Source of the DNA: Eupeodes corollae | Lineage: Eukaryota; Arthropoda; Insecta; Diptera; Syrphidae | Direction of reading: 5' to 3' | Length of the DNA: 64,000 nucleotides | NCBI RefSeq assembly: GCF_945859685.1 | Contig: NC_079149.1 | Location: 37,165,136 to 37,229,135, forward strand | Part shown: in pieces, positions 21,837 through 33,180 of the stretch | Layout of the letters: every line of letters begins with the position of its first letter | Position numbering within the stretch: the stretch's first letter is position 1 | Translations under genes and position numbers: made by a program | Notes under the pieces: generated by a model | What the model saw: only the letters and a program-made list of their open reading frames with translations | Databases searched by the model: none | What the model was told of the DNA's origin: nothing

Positions 21837-23170
21837 CGCCTAGGAGCGGAACACCTATTTGCAAAATGGCCTGATCCATTGCAATTATAGCACCTCAGCG
21901 AAGAGTTTTGATTAACAGAACTGGCCTGATTTTTGGTTTGGTCGTTCCCCACAACAACCGAAACCGTTGGAGTTTCTACGCCTACATATGCTAGATCCGG
22001 TTCTAGCAGATTCCTATTATCCCTAACACTAGGAGGTGGAAGATACGATTCCACATTTGCCCTAACTGCTTCTAAGTTCCTACCTAGTGCGACCAAATCG
22101 GACACACAACTTGGTTTAGCCAAACCAAGCTGAGTTTGGTAGAAAGGTGTCAAGTTCCTTTGAATCATTGACAACTTCCTACTTTCCGAAATTGGTTCAG
22201 TTAACCTACCAAACAAATTTTGCATTGTCGCCACATAGACTCCGATGGATTCATCTTTGCCTTGTGTGCGACGCCTAATCTCATCCAACAGTTGATCATC
22301 ATAGTTCGGTGGCAAGAACTCCAACTTCATCTCTCGAATGAGTTCCGACCACGAACTAACTGATGGTCTAACTGCCCTGAACCAAATTAAAGCTTTCCCT
22401 ACGAAAAGCTCAACGGCTGCCTTAAAAAGTTGGGATTCCGAAACCCCCCTAGCAGAACGAATCTCTTCAACCCTTTCTAAAAACGCGTTCACTGAAGCAC
22501 CACAGCGCTCCCCAGTGAATTTCACGTCCCACTTGTTTATATTGAAAAACTTATCCGAGCTAACCTGATTTTCAATATCTCTAATTCTATCCCTATTCGA
22601 ATCTGCTACTTCTAAATTATTCGAGGTACCGGCAGCCGTACTACTCGACATACTTTGCTGAGGTTCAGCTGAACGCTGCTTTTCAACCTCACTAACTCTA
22701 CCACCCGATTTTCCTTTTTGTTTCCTATCGTTATTCTCTTCCTCATCATCGTCTTCATCCTCTTCCTCGTCTTCCTCATCCCCTTCTAACTCAGCCATGG
22801 CCATTACCAATTTATTTTTAAGAACCTGTTTTCCCTTCTCCTGATTCTCATTCTCTGGAATGCTCCTATCCATCCTACGTAATCCCCATTCAACCTTTGT
22901 AATTATTTTTAAATACTCCTTTGAAGTTTCCGACTTCGGCGGAGTTTCTAGCAACTTTCCTATTTCTATCAATTTTTTCTCTACCGCCAACGAATCCTGT
23001 TCATACGTAAACGGATAAGCGGGATGAATAAAAGAATTCCTACGCTCTAACTTTAATGCTACCCTGAGTGCTTTGCGCATCTCCTCGACTGTCCCTACGG
23101 TTAAACCTCGAAATTCTATTTCATAGGTTATCTCGTCATGAGATAACCTATTAACCTGACTCACGTCCAT
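21728..23170 (-). CDS. gag: Gag of the gypsy element
   Basis: A 480-residue intact frame. The N terminus (MDVSQVNRLSHDEITYEIE) is followed by a strongly acidic stretch (about 129-150, D/E-rich) and a retrotransposon Gag domain (about 210-390; includes KALIWFRAV and MKLEFLPPNYDDQLL). A zinc knuckle CYNCNGSGHFANRC follows near 430-443. A second Cys cluster CFGCGQLGVKRQNC lacks the usual His (Val instead). Gag forms the virus-like particle and binds genomic RNA. The last 110 nt overlap pol in the -1 frame and contain the shift site. Confidence 0.93.
   Translation of the reverse strand: MDVSQVNRLSHDEITYEIEFRGLTVGTVEEMRKALRVALKLERRNSFIHPAYPFTYEQDSLAVEKKLIEIGKLLETPPKSETSKEYLKIITKVEWGLRRMDRSIPENENQEKGKQVLKNKLVMAMAELEGDEEDEEEDEDDDEEENNDRKQKGKSGGRVSEVEKQRSAEPQQSMSSSTAAGTSNNLEVADSNRDRIRDIENQVSSDKFFNINKWDVKFTGERCGASVNAFLERVEEIRSARGVSESQLFKAAVELFVGKALIWFRAVRPSVSSWSELIREMKLEFLPPNYDDQLLDEIRRRTQGKDESIGVYVATMQNLFGRLTEPISESRKLSMIQRNLTPFYQTQLGLAKPSCVSDLVALGRNLEAVRANVESYLPPPSVRDNRNLLEPDLAYVGVETPTVSVVVGNDQTKNQASSVNQNSSLRCYNCNGSGHFANRCSAPRRCFGCGQLGVKRQNCRRCSGNGQRALAPAGREVRRN
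21776..21782 (-). promoter_or_regulatory. -1 ribosomal frameshift heptamer GGGAAAC
   Basis: In the gag frame the codons read TCG GGA AAC GGG, so the heptamer is split G GGA AAC as slippage needs. It lies inside the gag/pol overlap, and pol is exactly -1 to gag. The pol frame opens with TTG, not ATG, so pol almost certainly depends on this shift. GGGAAAC is a known slippery sequence in type D retroviruses. A GC-rich hairpin (GCGGG-AAG-UCCGC) lies about 30 nt downstream. Confidence 0.75.
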
Positions 23171-23884
23171 ATTAAGAAAAATGCAACAAACTAATCTATA
23201 TTGAAATACAATTCAATACAGAAAACCGAATCTCGTTTTCAGCGAAAGTAAAAAAAAATATTTACTAAAAAAAATAACTAAAAACAAAACGAAAATTAAA
23301 TTGTTTCCTATTGAAAAAGTATTATTCAAAATATTTAAAAGTATTGTTAAAAGTACTATTAGAATATAAGTTATTATGCTGAAGCGACAGCACTGATTCA
23401 ATGCAACACTACTAAAAATTAATATTAATTGCGCTGACAGCTTACTCAATGTGTCTGAACGAGACAACACTATAAGCACTCGCAATTAATAAAATGGTGG
23501 CCAAAATAATTTTCTCACCAAATAAATTTTATATATTACAATAAAAGAAATAATTGCAATACGAATAAAAATAAAATTCTTACACCGTACTCTCCTATGA
23601 AAAAAAACCCCTTGCCACCAATCCGAACACTTGACGATACCGCAGGTAATTCTGTAGGTATTCCTGTAGTATGTATGTTTGTTTGTAGTTGTTGCAATTA
23701 TAGCTGGACACAAAGAATTTTTACCTCTGAAAAAAGAAAACAACACAAAGTAAATTTCTGTTCAAATAAAACAAAGGAACGACACTTTCCTAATTACAAC
23801 ACAAAACAAATCCCGATAATTATATTGTATAGTGCACTTCCAAACACTTTTTTTTTGTTGACAGCAGACAAAGCGAAAGCGAAA

Positions 23885-23904
23885 GCCCCACGTTGTGGAC
23901 GCCA
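23885..23904 (-). promoter_or_regulatory. Primer-binding site, tRNA-Lys-like
   Basis: Two bases after the 5' LTR the minus strand reads TGGCGTCCACAACGTGGGGC. It resembles the tRNA-Lys primer site of gypsy-type elements (TGGCGCCCAACGTGGGG), with one substitution and two extra bases. Minus-strand DNA synthesis would start here. The tRNA assignment rests on that remembered similarity. Confidence 0.6.
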
Positions 23905-23906
23905 AT

Positions 23907-25805
23907 TGTTGTAAAATTAACAAACCCGAATAATATTACGATAATACTAAATTTTAATTTAGGTTGGCGGAACAATGATCCGCAAATTAAACAAAACAAA
24001 ACACAAGAAAACAAAACGAAATTATATATAATAACAATTGGTAGGTAGCCGGCGCGCACGAGTGGATACCTACTTATTGAAAACAATTGACAAATGTCAA
24101 ATACCAAAAAGGTTGGTTTGTTAATTTAACAACCGACAGCAAAAACAGTGCTGTCACCCAGTAGCTCAGTTTGGGGGTGGGTTTGGAAAAGGTGGATTTT
24201 ATTAATCGAACTCGATTAATAAAATCGAAATTAATTATTAAATTAATAAAATGTACTACACAGGGGCGTAGCAAAAAAAATAATTAAAATGGGCGCCAGG
24301 AAGTATTATGGTACTTACCATCACCAGTTAATATAAATAATAATAAAAAGCGAAAATGTACTTCCCAAAAAAATAAAATAAACTTCAAGATTAATTCTTC
24401 ACCTAGAAAGGTTAAGATATTTTATTTTGTATCTGGGAAACCTTTATAAATATAGGGATAAAACCCAGAATTTTTTCCAAAAAAAATATTTATACAATTT
24501 AAGATGATACAAAGAACAAAAAGAACAATTGGGTTGTGCACAAAGGACACATAGGAAGGTCACCTTGGGAAAGTTCCCAAAGAACAAAAGAACAAAGGTC
24601 GCGGGTCCCGCAATCTCGGGAGACAAAGAAATCGGCCGAAAGTCTAACGGATTAAATTTTGGCTTTTTATAGCCAACCACAAATTAAAAGTAAAGATAAA
24701 AAAAAAGCACAAACTTACTCAACCAAAAAAATACTTATCTTCCTTGATTTACGAAAAAAATCGGTCCTGCCTCTCCTTTTCCTTTTTTTTTCCAATCACG
24801 CTTTCCTCAAATTTTTATGTTTTCCCTTATTCAATTTTTAATTTTAATTAGTTCTATCCAAACACAAAAAAACTAACACGATTCTTCTTATTTTTTTTTT
24901 CTCTTCCAAAAATTTTTCACTCCTTTTTGTTTTAAACCTCACTCTTCTTAGCTTCTCTAAAAAGTGCCATATTCATGGCGAACTTTCCTCATCCAATAGC
25001 CACGACAAGTTTGCCATCCTACTCTGACCTTTTGTTATGATCTGGTTTTCTCTTTCGGTCTAACTGCGACACCCGGCTTTTTCGCTGGGGTGCATGCCGA
25101 TTCAAAAACCAGTCAAACCTTTGTGGTCTCTTTCACATTGGTGATTTGAACACCAACCTTGGCTTAATGAACGAGTTCAGTTCAATTGGTCTAAAAAGTA
25201 AACGAAAAATTTTTGAAAGTTCGCGAATAAAATTCCCCAGCCCAAACCGGCCCAGTTTAATAACTTGAGGAAAGCGTTTTCAATCAAGATTAAGAGGCAG
25301 AATCCGATAGTTTGAAATTTAGACTATAAACCCTTAGACTTTCGTGCAGACAATTTTAGGAAAAAGGAAAAACACATCGCAAGGTGACCTTACTTAGTAT
25401 TTCGACACTTTACGTTGGGCATTAAGCCATACTAATTTTAGGTTGGTGTGCCAATTATACAAAGGATGCACACTTTCGTTTTTGTCCTTGTGTGAACCAC
25501 CTGTCACACACTCAATAGGCCGTAACCGTGACTCATCCGTCACACAATTGTGTATTTTGTGACCGCCCGTCACAAATTTCTAAAGTGAATATGTGGACCC
25601 TCTGTCACACAACCGCATTACAATGGAAACCTATTTTGTTTGCTTTTCCAAAATACAATAAGAGCAGGTCACTGACTGATGGAAAGCAGGATTCTACTGA
25701 ACTCTTAAAATATTTTGGAGCCGCAACGACGGAAGGAAGGTTAAAAAAGGAAAAAGGATATGAGATAGGCTAGTGAAACTTGTTGTGGTAAATTTTACCG
25801 CAACA
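23907..25805 (-). repeat. 5' LTR of the gypsy element
   Basis: In sense (minus) orientation this LTR drives transcription. A TATA box (TATAAAAA, plus-strand 24664-24671) is followed about 30 nt later by a plausible start near 24640. An AATAAA signal lies near 24421-24426, giving a U3 of about 1.16 kb and an R of about 0.2 kb. Upstream of the TATA box, U3 holds four short TGTGAC repeats (25505-25610). Confidence 0.9.
24664..24671 (-). promoter_or_regulatory. TATA box of the gypsy 5' LTR
   Basis: Minus strand reads GGCTATAAAAAGCC, a canonical TATA box, about 1.13 kb into the LTR in sense direction and upstream of the AATAAA near 24421. Confidence 0.6.
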
Positions 25806-26845
25806 AAGTTATGGGCAAAAATGCATGTTCAATATCCCGCTTAATATGCGTCCCAGAGGGTCAAAAGTCGGCAATTTTTGGTCTCCATTATTTCTCGATC
25901 TAGACTACCTAGAGGGCTTAAATGCGAATTAAATGCGAATATCTCGCTTAATATGCGTCCCAGAGGGTCAAAAGTCGGCAATTTTTGATCTCCATTATTT
26001 CTCGATCTAGACTACCTAGAGGGCTGAAATTTCAGGATTGTGATCTAGGAATCATTGCCTTTCCATTGCTGTGCCTATCTTTGAATAAGACCAATTTTAC
26101 AACAAGTTATGGGCAAAAATGCATGTTCAAACTTTAAATGCGAATATCTCGCTTAATATGCGTCCCAGAGGGTCAAAAGTCAGCAATTTTTGATCTCCAT
26201 TATTTCTCGATCTAGACTACCTAGAGGGCTGAAATTTCAGGATTGTGATCTAGGAATCATTGCCTTTCCATTGCTGTGCCTATCTTTGAATAAGACCAAT
26301 TTTACAACAAGTTATGGGCAATAATGCATGTTCAAACTTTAAATGCGAATATCTCGCTTAATATGCGTCCCAGAGGGTCAAAAGTCAGCAATTTTTGATC
26401 TCCATTATTTCTCGATCTAGACTACCTAGAGGGCTGAAATTTCAGGATTGTGATCTAGGAATCATTGCCTTTCCATTGCTGTGCCTATCTTTGAATAAGA
26501 CCAATTTTACAACAAGTTATGGGCAAAAATGCATGTTCAAACTTAAAATGCGAATATCTCGCTTAATATGCGTCCTAGAGTGTCAAAAGTCGGCAATTTT
26601 TTATCTCCATTATTTCTCGATCTAGCCTACTAAGAGGGCTGAAACTTTAAATGCGAATATCTCGCTTAATATGCGTCCCAGAGGGTCAAAAGTCGGCAAT
26701 TTTTGATCTCCATTATTTCTCGATCTAGACTACCTAGAGGGCTGAAATTTCAGGATTATGATCTAGGAATAATTCCTTTTCTATTGCTGTGCCTGTTTTT
26801 GATGTAAGATTTGATTTGAATAAGACCAATTTTACAACAAGTTAT
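25806..26845. repeat. 205-bp satellite array, right block
   Basis: The array resumes directly after the gypsy target duplication. The first monomers carry the same rare variants as 15860-16000 (ttcaatatcccgc; ggtctccatt; ctagagggct-aaatgcgaattaaatgcg), so the higher-order unit continues across the insertion. Monomers degrade after about 26580. The array ends near 26845 in acaacaagttat, the monomer position also hit by the gypsy element. Confidence 0.93.
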
Positions 26846-29029
26846 CTAAAAGATTACGAAATCATAAATAAATTAATCATGAAAATCCTAGAAACCGATT
26901 TCAGGAACTCAAGTATCAAAATATTTTTATTTGGTAGTGGGAATATTTTTAAAAACAGCTCTGGAAATTTCCTGCTTTAACCCATTTTTAAAAAATCAAG
27001 AAACAATAAAAGTGAATTGAATTAGAGACAGATACTATTCTAAAGAGCCCTTTTCAACTTTGTGTACCAAAAATCAAAACAAGGTAATTGTGAGCATCAG
27101 TGAATTTTACAGAGTAAAGCTGAAAGTGTTATCTAAATTTTCCCTACAATACAGAAATCACTTGGAGATGACGGGTGCGACAGTTTTTTTCCCCTATGTT
27201 TAAATTGATTTTGAAAACCTTTTTGAAATAGTTTTACCCAATCAGGAAATAATCAAAGAACCACCAATAACATTAACTTCAAATAAATTTTGTTGTACGG
27301 ATCAACAGATAGTTTTGTTTAACAAATTCAATTATTTTAGACTGATGGCTATTACGTATGACTGTCATGCCAGAGAATTAGGTTCAATTTCTGCTTATGC
27401 GACATTCAATTCCTCCATGAAAGTTGTTTCCCCTAAGGTATTACAAATCCTCCAAGACCAATTATTATCGTCCCATAGAAAGTTTTTGTAATTTGTCCGA
27501 TTTGACAAATTTTGACATTTCAAGGCGTCTAGAATCTATATAATTTTTTTTAAAGAAATGCTTATGCGTACGTATGTACCCACGTTCATACGGCCGATGT
27601 CCGGGAAGCTTTTTTTATCGCCCATAAGAGAACCAGTAGAGGCGCCGCCGTTCTCGAGCAATATATATAAAAGTAAAAACGCAAAACGCGAATCGGCACA
27701 AAACCTTAACTTCCAAGTTTGAAGTCAGTCGACCCAAACTTTTGTTTTCAAAAATAAAACTTGATTTAAATATTTACAATTTTTCTAAAAATTAAGAAAA
27801 AAAGCCGAACAGAATTTTAACAAAAAAAATGTCTCCAATTGAGAAAATTTAAGCACAACAAGGGAATAAATATTTTTATAATATAAAAACATTAATAATC
27901 ACTTACCATACAAAATTTTCCAATTGCAATGATATTTCATTTGTAAAATTTTATTTGATTTAAAATTATTATTCAACTTTTAGTGCACTTTTTTTTTTAT
28001 TGAATGTAAATTTTTCTTTAAAAAAAAACACGATCAAAAAGAACGAATGGAGAACCCGACGAGCGAGGAAAAAATAAAAATATTATTTTAAAATAATAAT
28101 TTACTACACATCTTTTTTTCTTCTCAACTTAATTTTTTAAATTTTGAATTTAATATAATTGTTCACTTCACTTAATTTTTTTCAAATAAATGTACAAATT
28201 TGTTTTAACATTTAATTATCACGGATTAAAAACATAAATATTAACAATTATTAAAAACTACTCCGAGCTAAAGCACTACGCGAACGCAGACACGCACTCC
28301 ACAAAAATCCAATAACAACTGCGCGCGCAATTCTGAATAATCTCTTTCTATAATCTATTTCAAATTCAATGTTTGTCTATTATTCTCACTCGGAGCTTAA
28401 ATTGAAAGGATAGAGTTTAGCGCTCAGACTTAACAATTGAGTAATGAGTATTATTGCAGTACAGGTGAGGTGCCCGTGCCAGGTGCATTGCAGATTCTCA
28501 CTAATAACTATTCTTTTTTTTTGAGAAAGAGAGAAATATGTATTCTAATAATGGGAGAAACAAAATGGATTCCACTGATTTGGTGTGTTGATTGGTCGTC
28601 GCATTGGTGTTATGGGTGAAGAGAAGATGAACATAATAATAAGAGAATATTATTTGAAATACTCAAGTTGGAAGGAAAAACGGAATAAATATATGTATGT
28701 TAGTGGGTGGCGGAAAAGAGAATTCGGTGTTTTGTTATTTTAATTTCAATAATAAGTAAATTTTGAATTTTTTTTAATTTAATGGAAAACAATATCAAAA
28801 GAATTAATTTAGAATCGTATTTTATATTAACGGATGTAGAAACTGCTTGAGATTTAGTAGGCAATATTTGTTTTGCTATGTTTTGGTTTTGGGATAAGAT
28901 AAGAATACTAAAAAAAAGCTTCAGAAGTTTCTTTTTGTGTATTATTGGGGTTAAGAGACTGATATATTCATATTGTTGACCATACAAATCATAGACACAC
29001 CATAGGTTAAAAACCGTTAAACCGTTTAT
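26846..29029. other. AT-rich intergenic stretch, no gene seen
   Basis: No credible coding region; the short frames at 28437-28619 and 28700-28987 have no recognisable product. A fragment related to the dispersed head-and-body repeat family starts near 27475 (gtccgatttgacaaattttgacatttc, then acgtatgtacccacgttcatacg). The string ccttaacttccaagtttgaa at 27700 recurs near 33650. Confidence 0.6.
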
Positions 29030-29900
29030 AACCGTTTATGCAGACAGGAAATCATTAATAAAAATGAGAAAGAGTGTTGGAGATAAAACAGAGCCCTGGG
29101 GCACACCAGCATTTATTTTATGATTATCAGACTTGATTCCATCCAATGCTACTTGTATTGAATTATGCAAAAGGTAATGACTAATCCAATGAAGCAGGGA
29201 TTTGTGAAAACCGAAAGCATGCATTTTCGATAAGAGAGCTTGATGCCAAACTCTATCAAATGCTTTTGAAATATCAAGTGCAATAATCTTACTTTACGGT
29301 GAGATGATCAATGAGATCACCAGTGGACCTATTTCTGCGAAACTGTCGATCATTAAGAAGCTTTCGGTCTTCGAGATATTTCTTAAGCTGATAATTTACC
29401 AGCGTTTCCATGACTTTGGAAAGAAGGGACGTAAGTTCAATCGGTCGATAATTAGAGGGTGAGGAAGATTCGCCTTTTTTGGGAATAGGCTGGACAAATG
29501 CAGTTTTCCATCCGCTCGGAACGAGACCAGAGGAGTAGGACAGGTGAAAAAGCTTAAGTGGTTTTGCCAGTGTTGAAGAACACCTCTTCAGAACAATAGC
29601 GGGGATACCATCCGGACCAGCGGATTTATGTGTATTAAGATCTTTTAGATCTTGGCCCCATGGAATCACTAACGCGCTCGATGATAGGCGGAGTCATAAC
29701 ACTCACTGGCGGCGTTGAATTGGCGTCGAACTGCCTAACGAAGAGATTAGCTTTCTCTAAAGAACTAACAAATGGAGTATCTTCCGAAGAATTCTTCATG
29801 TTTTTTACAAATGGCCTAACATTTTTAGTGCTTTTGGGACATTGCAGTATTTTTTGCCTTAATTTTTGGTCATGTAAAAATTTGGTAAGTCGAATATGGG
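29030..29900 (-). pseudogene. LINE reverse transcriptase fragment
   Basis: Pieces of ORF2 in several frames: an upstream region near 29700-29880, HKSAGPDGIPAIVLKRC and NYRPIELTSLLSKVMETL (29289-29669), then NAGVPQGSVLSPTLFLIFIND (29036-29224). Near 29285-29300 it lacks about 45-50 nt that the related fragment at 43200-44482 retains. The YADD/FADD catalytic box and everything 3' of it are missing, so it is inactive. Confidence 0.8.
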
Positions 29901-30454
29901 CAAATAATATGTTTCAGAAATATCCGCTGATCCAAAATAATATACTCCATCAGAAAACATAAGAAGTCTACAATCCGACTAGCCTTCAGGATGTAAGTTC
30001 AAACTTCCGATCATTAGATGTATACTCAACGAAAACAATTGTTTGCGTATTTATCTAGTTCATTCAAAGCTTTTCAATTTGGATAGCTTTAAATTAATTT
30101 CATATTAGAAGAACCAGGATGGAAAGAAAATTATCTGAAAGTTGGAAAGAGGAAGAACATATACATATGTTTAAATTGTAAGGCGTTCGCCTATTAGTTG
30201 TTTAGTTGGGTAGGTGTCAAAAACGAATAAGGAATAGTTCATTGTCGTGCTCAGCTTTATACAGGTAGATAGATACAGATATGTTTATGATGATAATGAA
30301 GGAATGCTATTGGTAGGTAAAAGATTCTTACTACAATCCAATCACATTCTTTCTTTCCTACAAGTTTTCAGGGCAACATGGACTTATTACATTCAGTTTA
30401 TGTTGTTCGTTAAAGTTAAAAAAAAAAAAAAACAAGCATACGAACAGGTACGAT
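29901..30454. other. Intergenic, nothing recognised
   Basis: AT-rich sequence with a poly(A) run (30418-30432) just before the RTE-like element. The frame at 30247-30558 is a chance frame reaching into that element. Confidence 0.5.
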
Positions 30455-32687
30455 CTTCAAATGGTAGACATGTGCATTCAAGAGGACACAAGCGTCCACA
30501 GGTTTTTCTCAAAACCCACCTCTGTATATCAACTTATTCTCTCACCTCCCCGCGGTGAACAACGGGTGCCTAGTACATCAACTGGAGATGGGGTTCCATC
30601 CCCAGTGAAAAAGTTGTTGGGGGCAGCAAGCGAGAGAGGGGGGAGAGGTGTTTCCACTAAGGCACCTCTCCTTATCCAGGCGGCAGCGGCCGAATTCTCG
30701 AGATAGAATCAACGGTGGCGTCTACAGTTCCAGTAAGGTTGAACTACTTAGTGAACACCTTATAGGGTTCTTCAACATATTCAGATCAAAGGTATGTAAG
30801 GAGCGATTTATCAGGCTCCCCGTCCTTGGAGTTATACTAAGGATCTGGCCCTCCAGATTGGGAGGTTGGGGGTTGTGCCGTCGGAGTGACTTCCTGGCGA
30901 CGTAAGAAATACCTTAGATACGGACCTCGGATACGGACGGATTTACTGTTGACAACTCACGCAAACGAAACAAGGACAACGTACTTCCGATCTGGACGTG
31001 GAATGTTACGTCCCTTAACAGACCACGTGCAGCCAAACAATTAGCGGAAGCTCAAAACTGCTGCAAAGCAGATATTACCGCCATCCAGAAGTACGATAAG
31101 ATGGACCGGGCAAACGCAAACTAAAAGACTATGATGTATATCACGGCGACTGCTACCGAGAAAAAAAAACAGCGTCTTTTTGGGTGTGGATTTGTTGTTG
31201 GAACTAGACTCAGGCAAAAAGTCTTGAGTTTCAACAGTGTGAGCGAGCGCATCACGACAATCCGCATCAAGGCCTAGTATGCGCGCATGCCAAAACAGAG
31301 GAGAAAGATGAAGACATCAAAGGCATATTATTTTAGCTTTTGGACAAGACCTATGAGCAGTGCCCTGGCTATGACATTGAAATTGGCTTAGGAGATTTTA
31401 ATGCCAATCTAGGAAGAGAAGACATCTTTGGTGGCATAATCGGGAGATACAGCCTGAACGAAAACCACCTCCGACAACGGATTCAGGCTGATCGATTTCA
31501 CTGCGGGGAAAGACGTTCTGGTAGCTAGTACGCAGTTCACACATCACAATATCCACAAGGGGACGTAGAAACCTCCTGATCAATCAACCGTCAACCAGAT
31601 TGAAGACATTGCGATCGACGCACCACACTTCTCCAGTTTAAGGATATCCAAACACTCCGAGGGGCTAACATTGACTCGGGCCACTAACTCGTTGTAGCCA
31701 AGGTACGCCTACGGATATCCCGATCCAAGCCAAACAAGGAAGTGCTGTGAGAAGATTCGATGTTAGACGGCTACATTCGCAAGAGACTGCCATGTCCTTT
31801 TCCGATCGAGATCAGAGATGCCGCCTCTGAAGTGCTAGGTTTCACACGGCCACCACATCGAAACCCCTGGTTTGACGACGAATGCCGGCAAGCGCACGCA
31901 GCGAAACAGCAGGCATACAAAACGGCGCTGCACAAAAAGACCAGAGCTGCTCGCGAGCTCTACGAGCAGAAGAGGAGAGAGGAACGCCGGGTTCTAAGAT
32001 GGAAAAAATAGAGCATCGAGGAGATAGAGGGATGCCTCAACGTAAATTTTTCCTAAAGGTAAATAAGAACCTACCAAGGGTACCACCCACGAACCGAAGC
32101 CTGTAGGGACGATCAGTTGAACAGCGTAGTAGAACCGAGTCTATGTTGAGAGTATGGATAGACCACGGCGATGAAGAACCGAATTCCGCTGTAAGAGAGA
32201 TAGAACCACTCAATATCGGCGACGCAGATCAACAATTCCGCCTACCCGACCTCGACGAAGTGAAGATAGCTATATCTAGACTGAAGTCAAACAAAGCTGA
32301 TACATAAGAAAGGAGATCCTCTAAACTGCGCCAACTACAGAGGCATCAGTCTCCTTAACATTGCATATAAGATCCTCTCTGCCGTATTTTGTGAACGTCT
32401 GAAGCCGTTCGTCAGCAACCTGATTGGTCCTTATCAGTGTGGCTTCAGGCCAGGAAAGTCCAATATCGACCAAATATTCACACTACAGCAGATCTTGGAA
32501 AAAGCCCAGGAACTTCAAATCGATACCCCATCTCCTTATCGATTTTAAAGCCGCGTATAACAACATCTATAGGGAAGAGCTCTACAGAGCTATGTCTAGT
32601 TTTGCCATCCTTGTCAAACTTATCCCTTTGTGCAGAACGACGATCTAGAATGCAGGCTTCTATATCAAGGTCGGAAAAGATCTCACC
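30455..32687 (+). mobile_element. RTE-like LINE copy 1, 3'-truncated and decayed
   Basis: It shares its 5' end (ttcaaatggtagacatgtgc) and a GC-rich leader with copies at 56363 and 62797. Endonuclease remnants (GDFNANLGREDIFGG, 31340-31528), linker pieces (31760-32011) and RT remnants (QCGFRP-like, LIDFKAAYNNIYREELYRAM, 32424-32648) are scattered over several frames. Similarity to copy 2 stops abruptly at gatctcacc (32687), where a different coding remnant begins. No functional protein is possible. Confidence 0.8.
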
Positions 32688-33180
32688 GTAGGCACTGCAT
32701 CAGTGGGCACAAACTCTGATGTTGGAGAAACATAAGTGAACAATGCAGCATTCATCTGGGTTGCACGAGGATCATCGATTAGAGTGACATCAGAATATTT
32801 GTAAGCAGACGTTTGGATAGCATCGGTTGCAAAAACAGCAGGTACATACGTTTTTGTAGCACGAGCACAAGTTTTGGCCGAAGTAGCAACATCAGCGTCT
32901 GTGGTAACAGCAGATACGGTTGTAATGGGGGCTCCAGCATTGCACATAGTTATGGCTGAAGTGACTACCGAATTCGAACCGCTAGTTTGTTCTTGGGCAA
33001 TCACAAACCTGCTTCTGTTTTCTCATATTCACCGGCGGTGGTTTCATCATCGCCTTCCAGCAAATATGCTCCTAATTCTTCATAGAGCGGACGAAGTTGT
33101 GCGATACTCGCTATTTCTGGGAATTGTATTCCCGCATCCATGAGCGCACGTCCCATCTCTCTATGAGTAACAGATCGAGT
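32688..33180 (-). pseudogene. Unidentified gag-like coding remnant
   Basis: On the minus strand a frame starting near 33180 reads THREMGRALMDAGIQFPEIA then ASIAQLRPLYEELGAYLLEG and reaches a TGA near 33000. One frame over it continues as a Ser/Thr/Ala-rich stretch (32688-33004). The N-terminal helices look like the short SAP-like leaders of some retroelement Gag proteins, but I do not recognise the family. The +1 shift and the abrupt join to the RTE-like copy mark it as a remnant. Confidence 0.4.

Larger units (their letters stand above)
16566..25805 (-). mobile_element. Structurally complete Ty3/gypsy LTR retrotransposon
   Basis: A 9240-bp element in minus orientation inside the satellite. 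Both LTRs are 1899 bp, start TGTTG and end CAACA, and are flanked by the 4-bp duplication AAGT (16562-16565 and 25806-25809). Order on the minus strand: LTR, tRNA-Lys-like primer site, gag, pol (protease, reverse transcriptase, RNase H, integrase), LTR. There is no env: only about 170 bp lie between pol and the 3' LTR. Line-by-line reading found one LTR difference (A at about 17279, G at about 24620), so the insertion is young. Long LTRs, the absence of env and the tRNA-Lys-type primer site recall the Osvaldo/Ulysses group, but that assignment is an inference. Confidence 0.95.

Noticed and set aside
22338..22568. Plus-strand frames antisense to gag and pol
   Set aside because: Shadows of the strongly supported minus-strand frames.
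32874..33143. Plus-strand frame opposite the gag-like remnant
   Set aside because: The minus-strand reading gives a more protein-like sequence; the plus-strand frame is its shadow.
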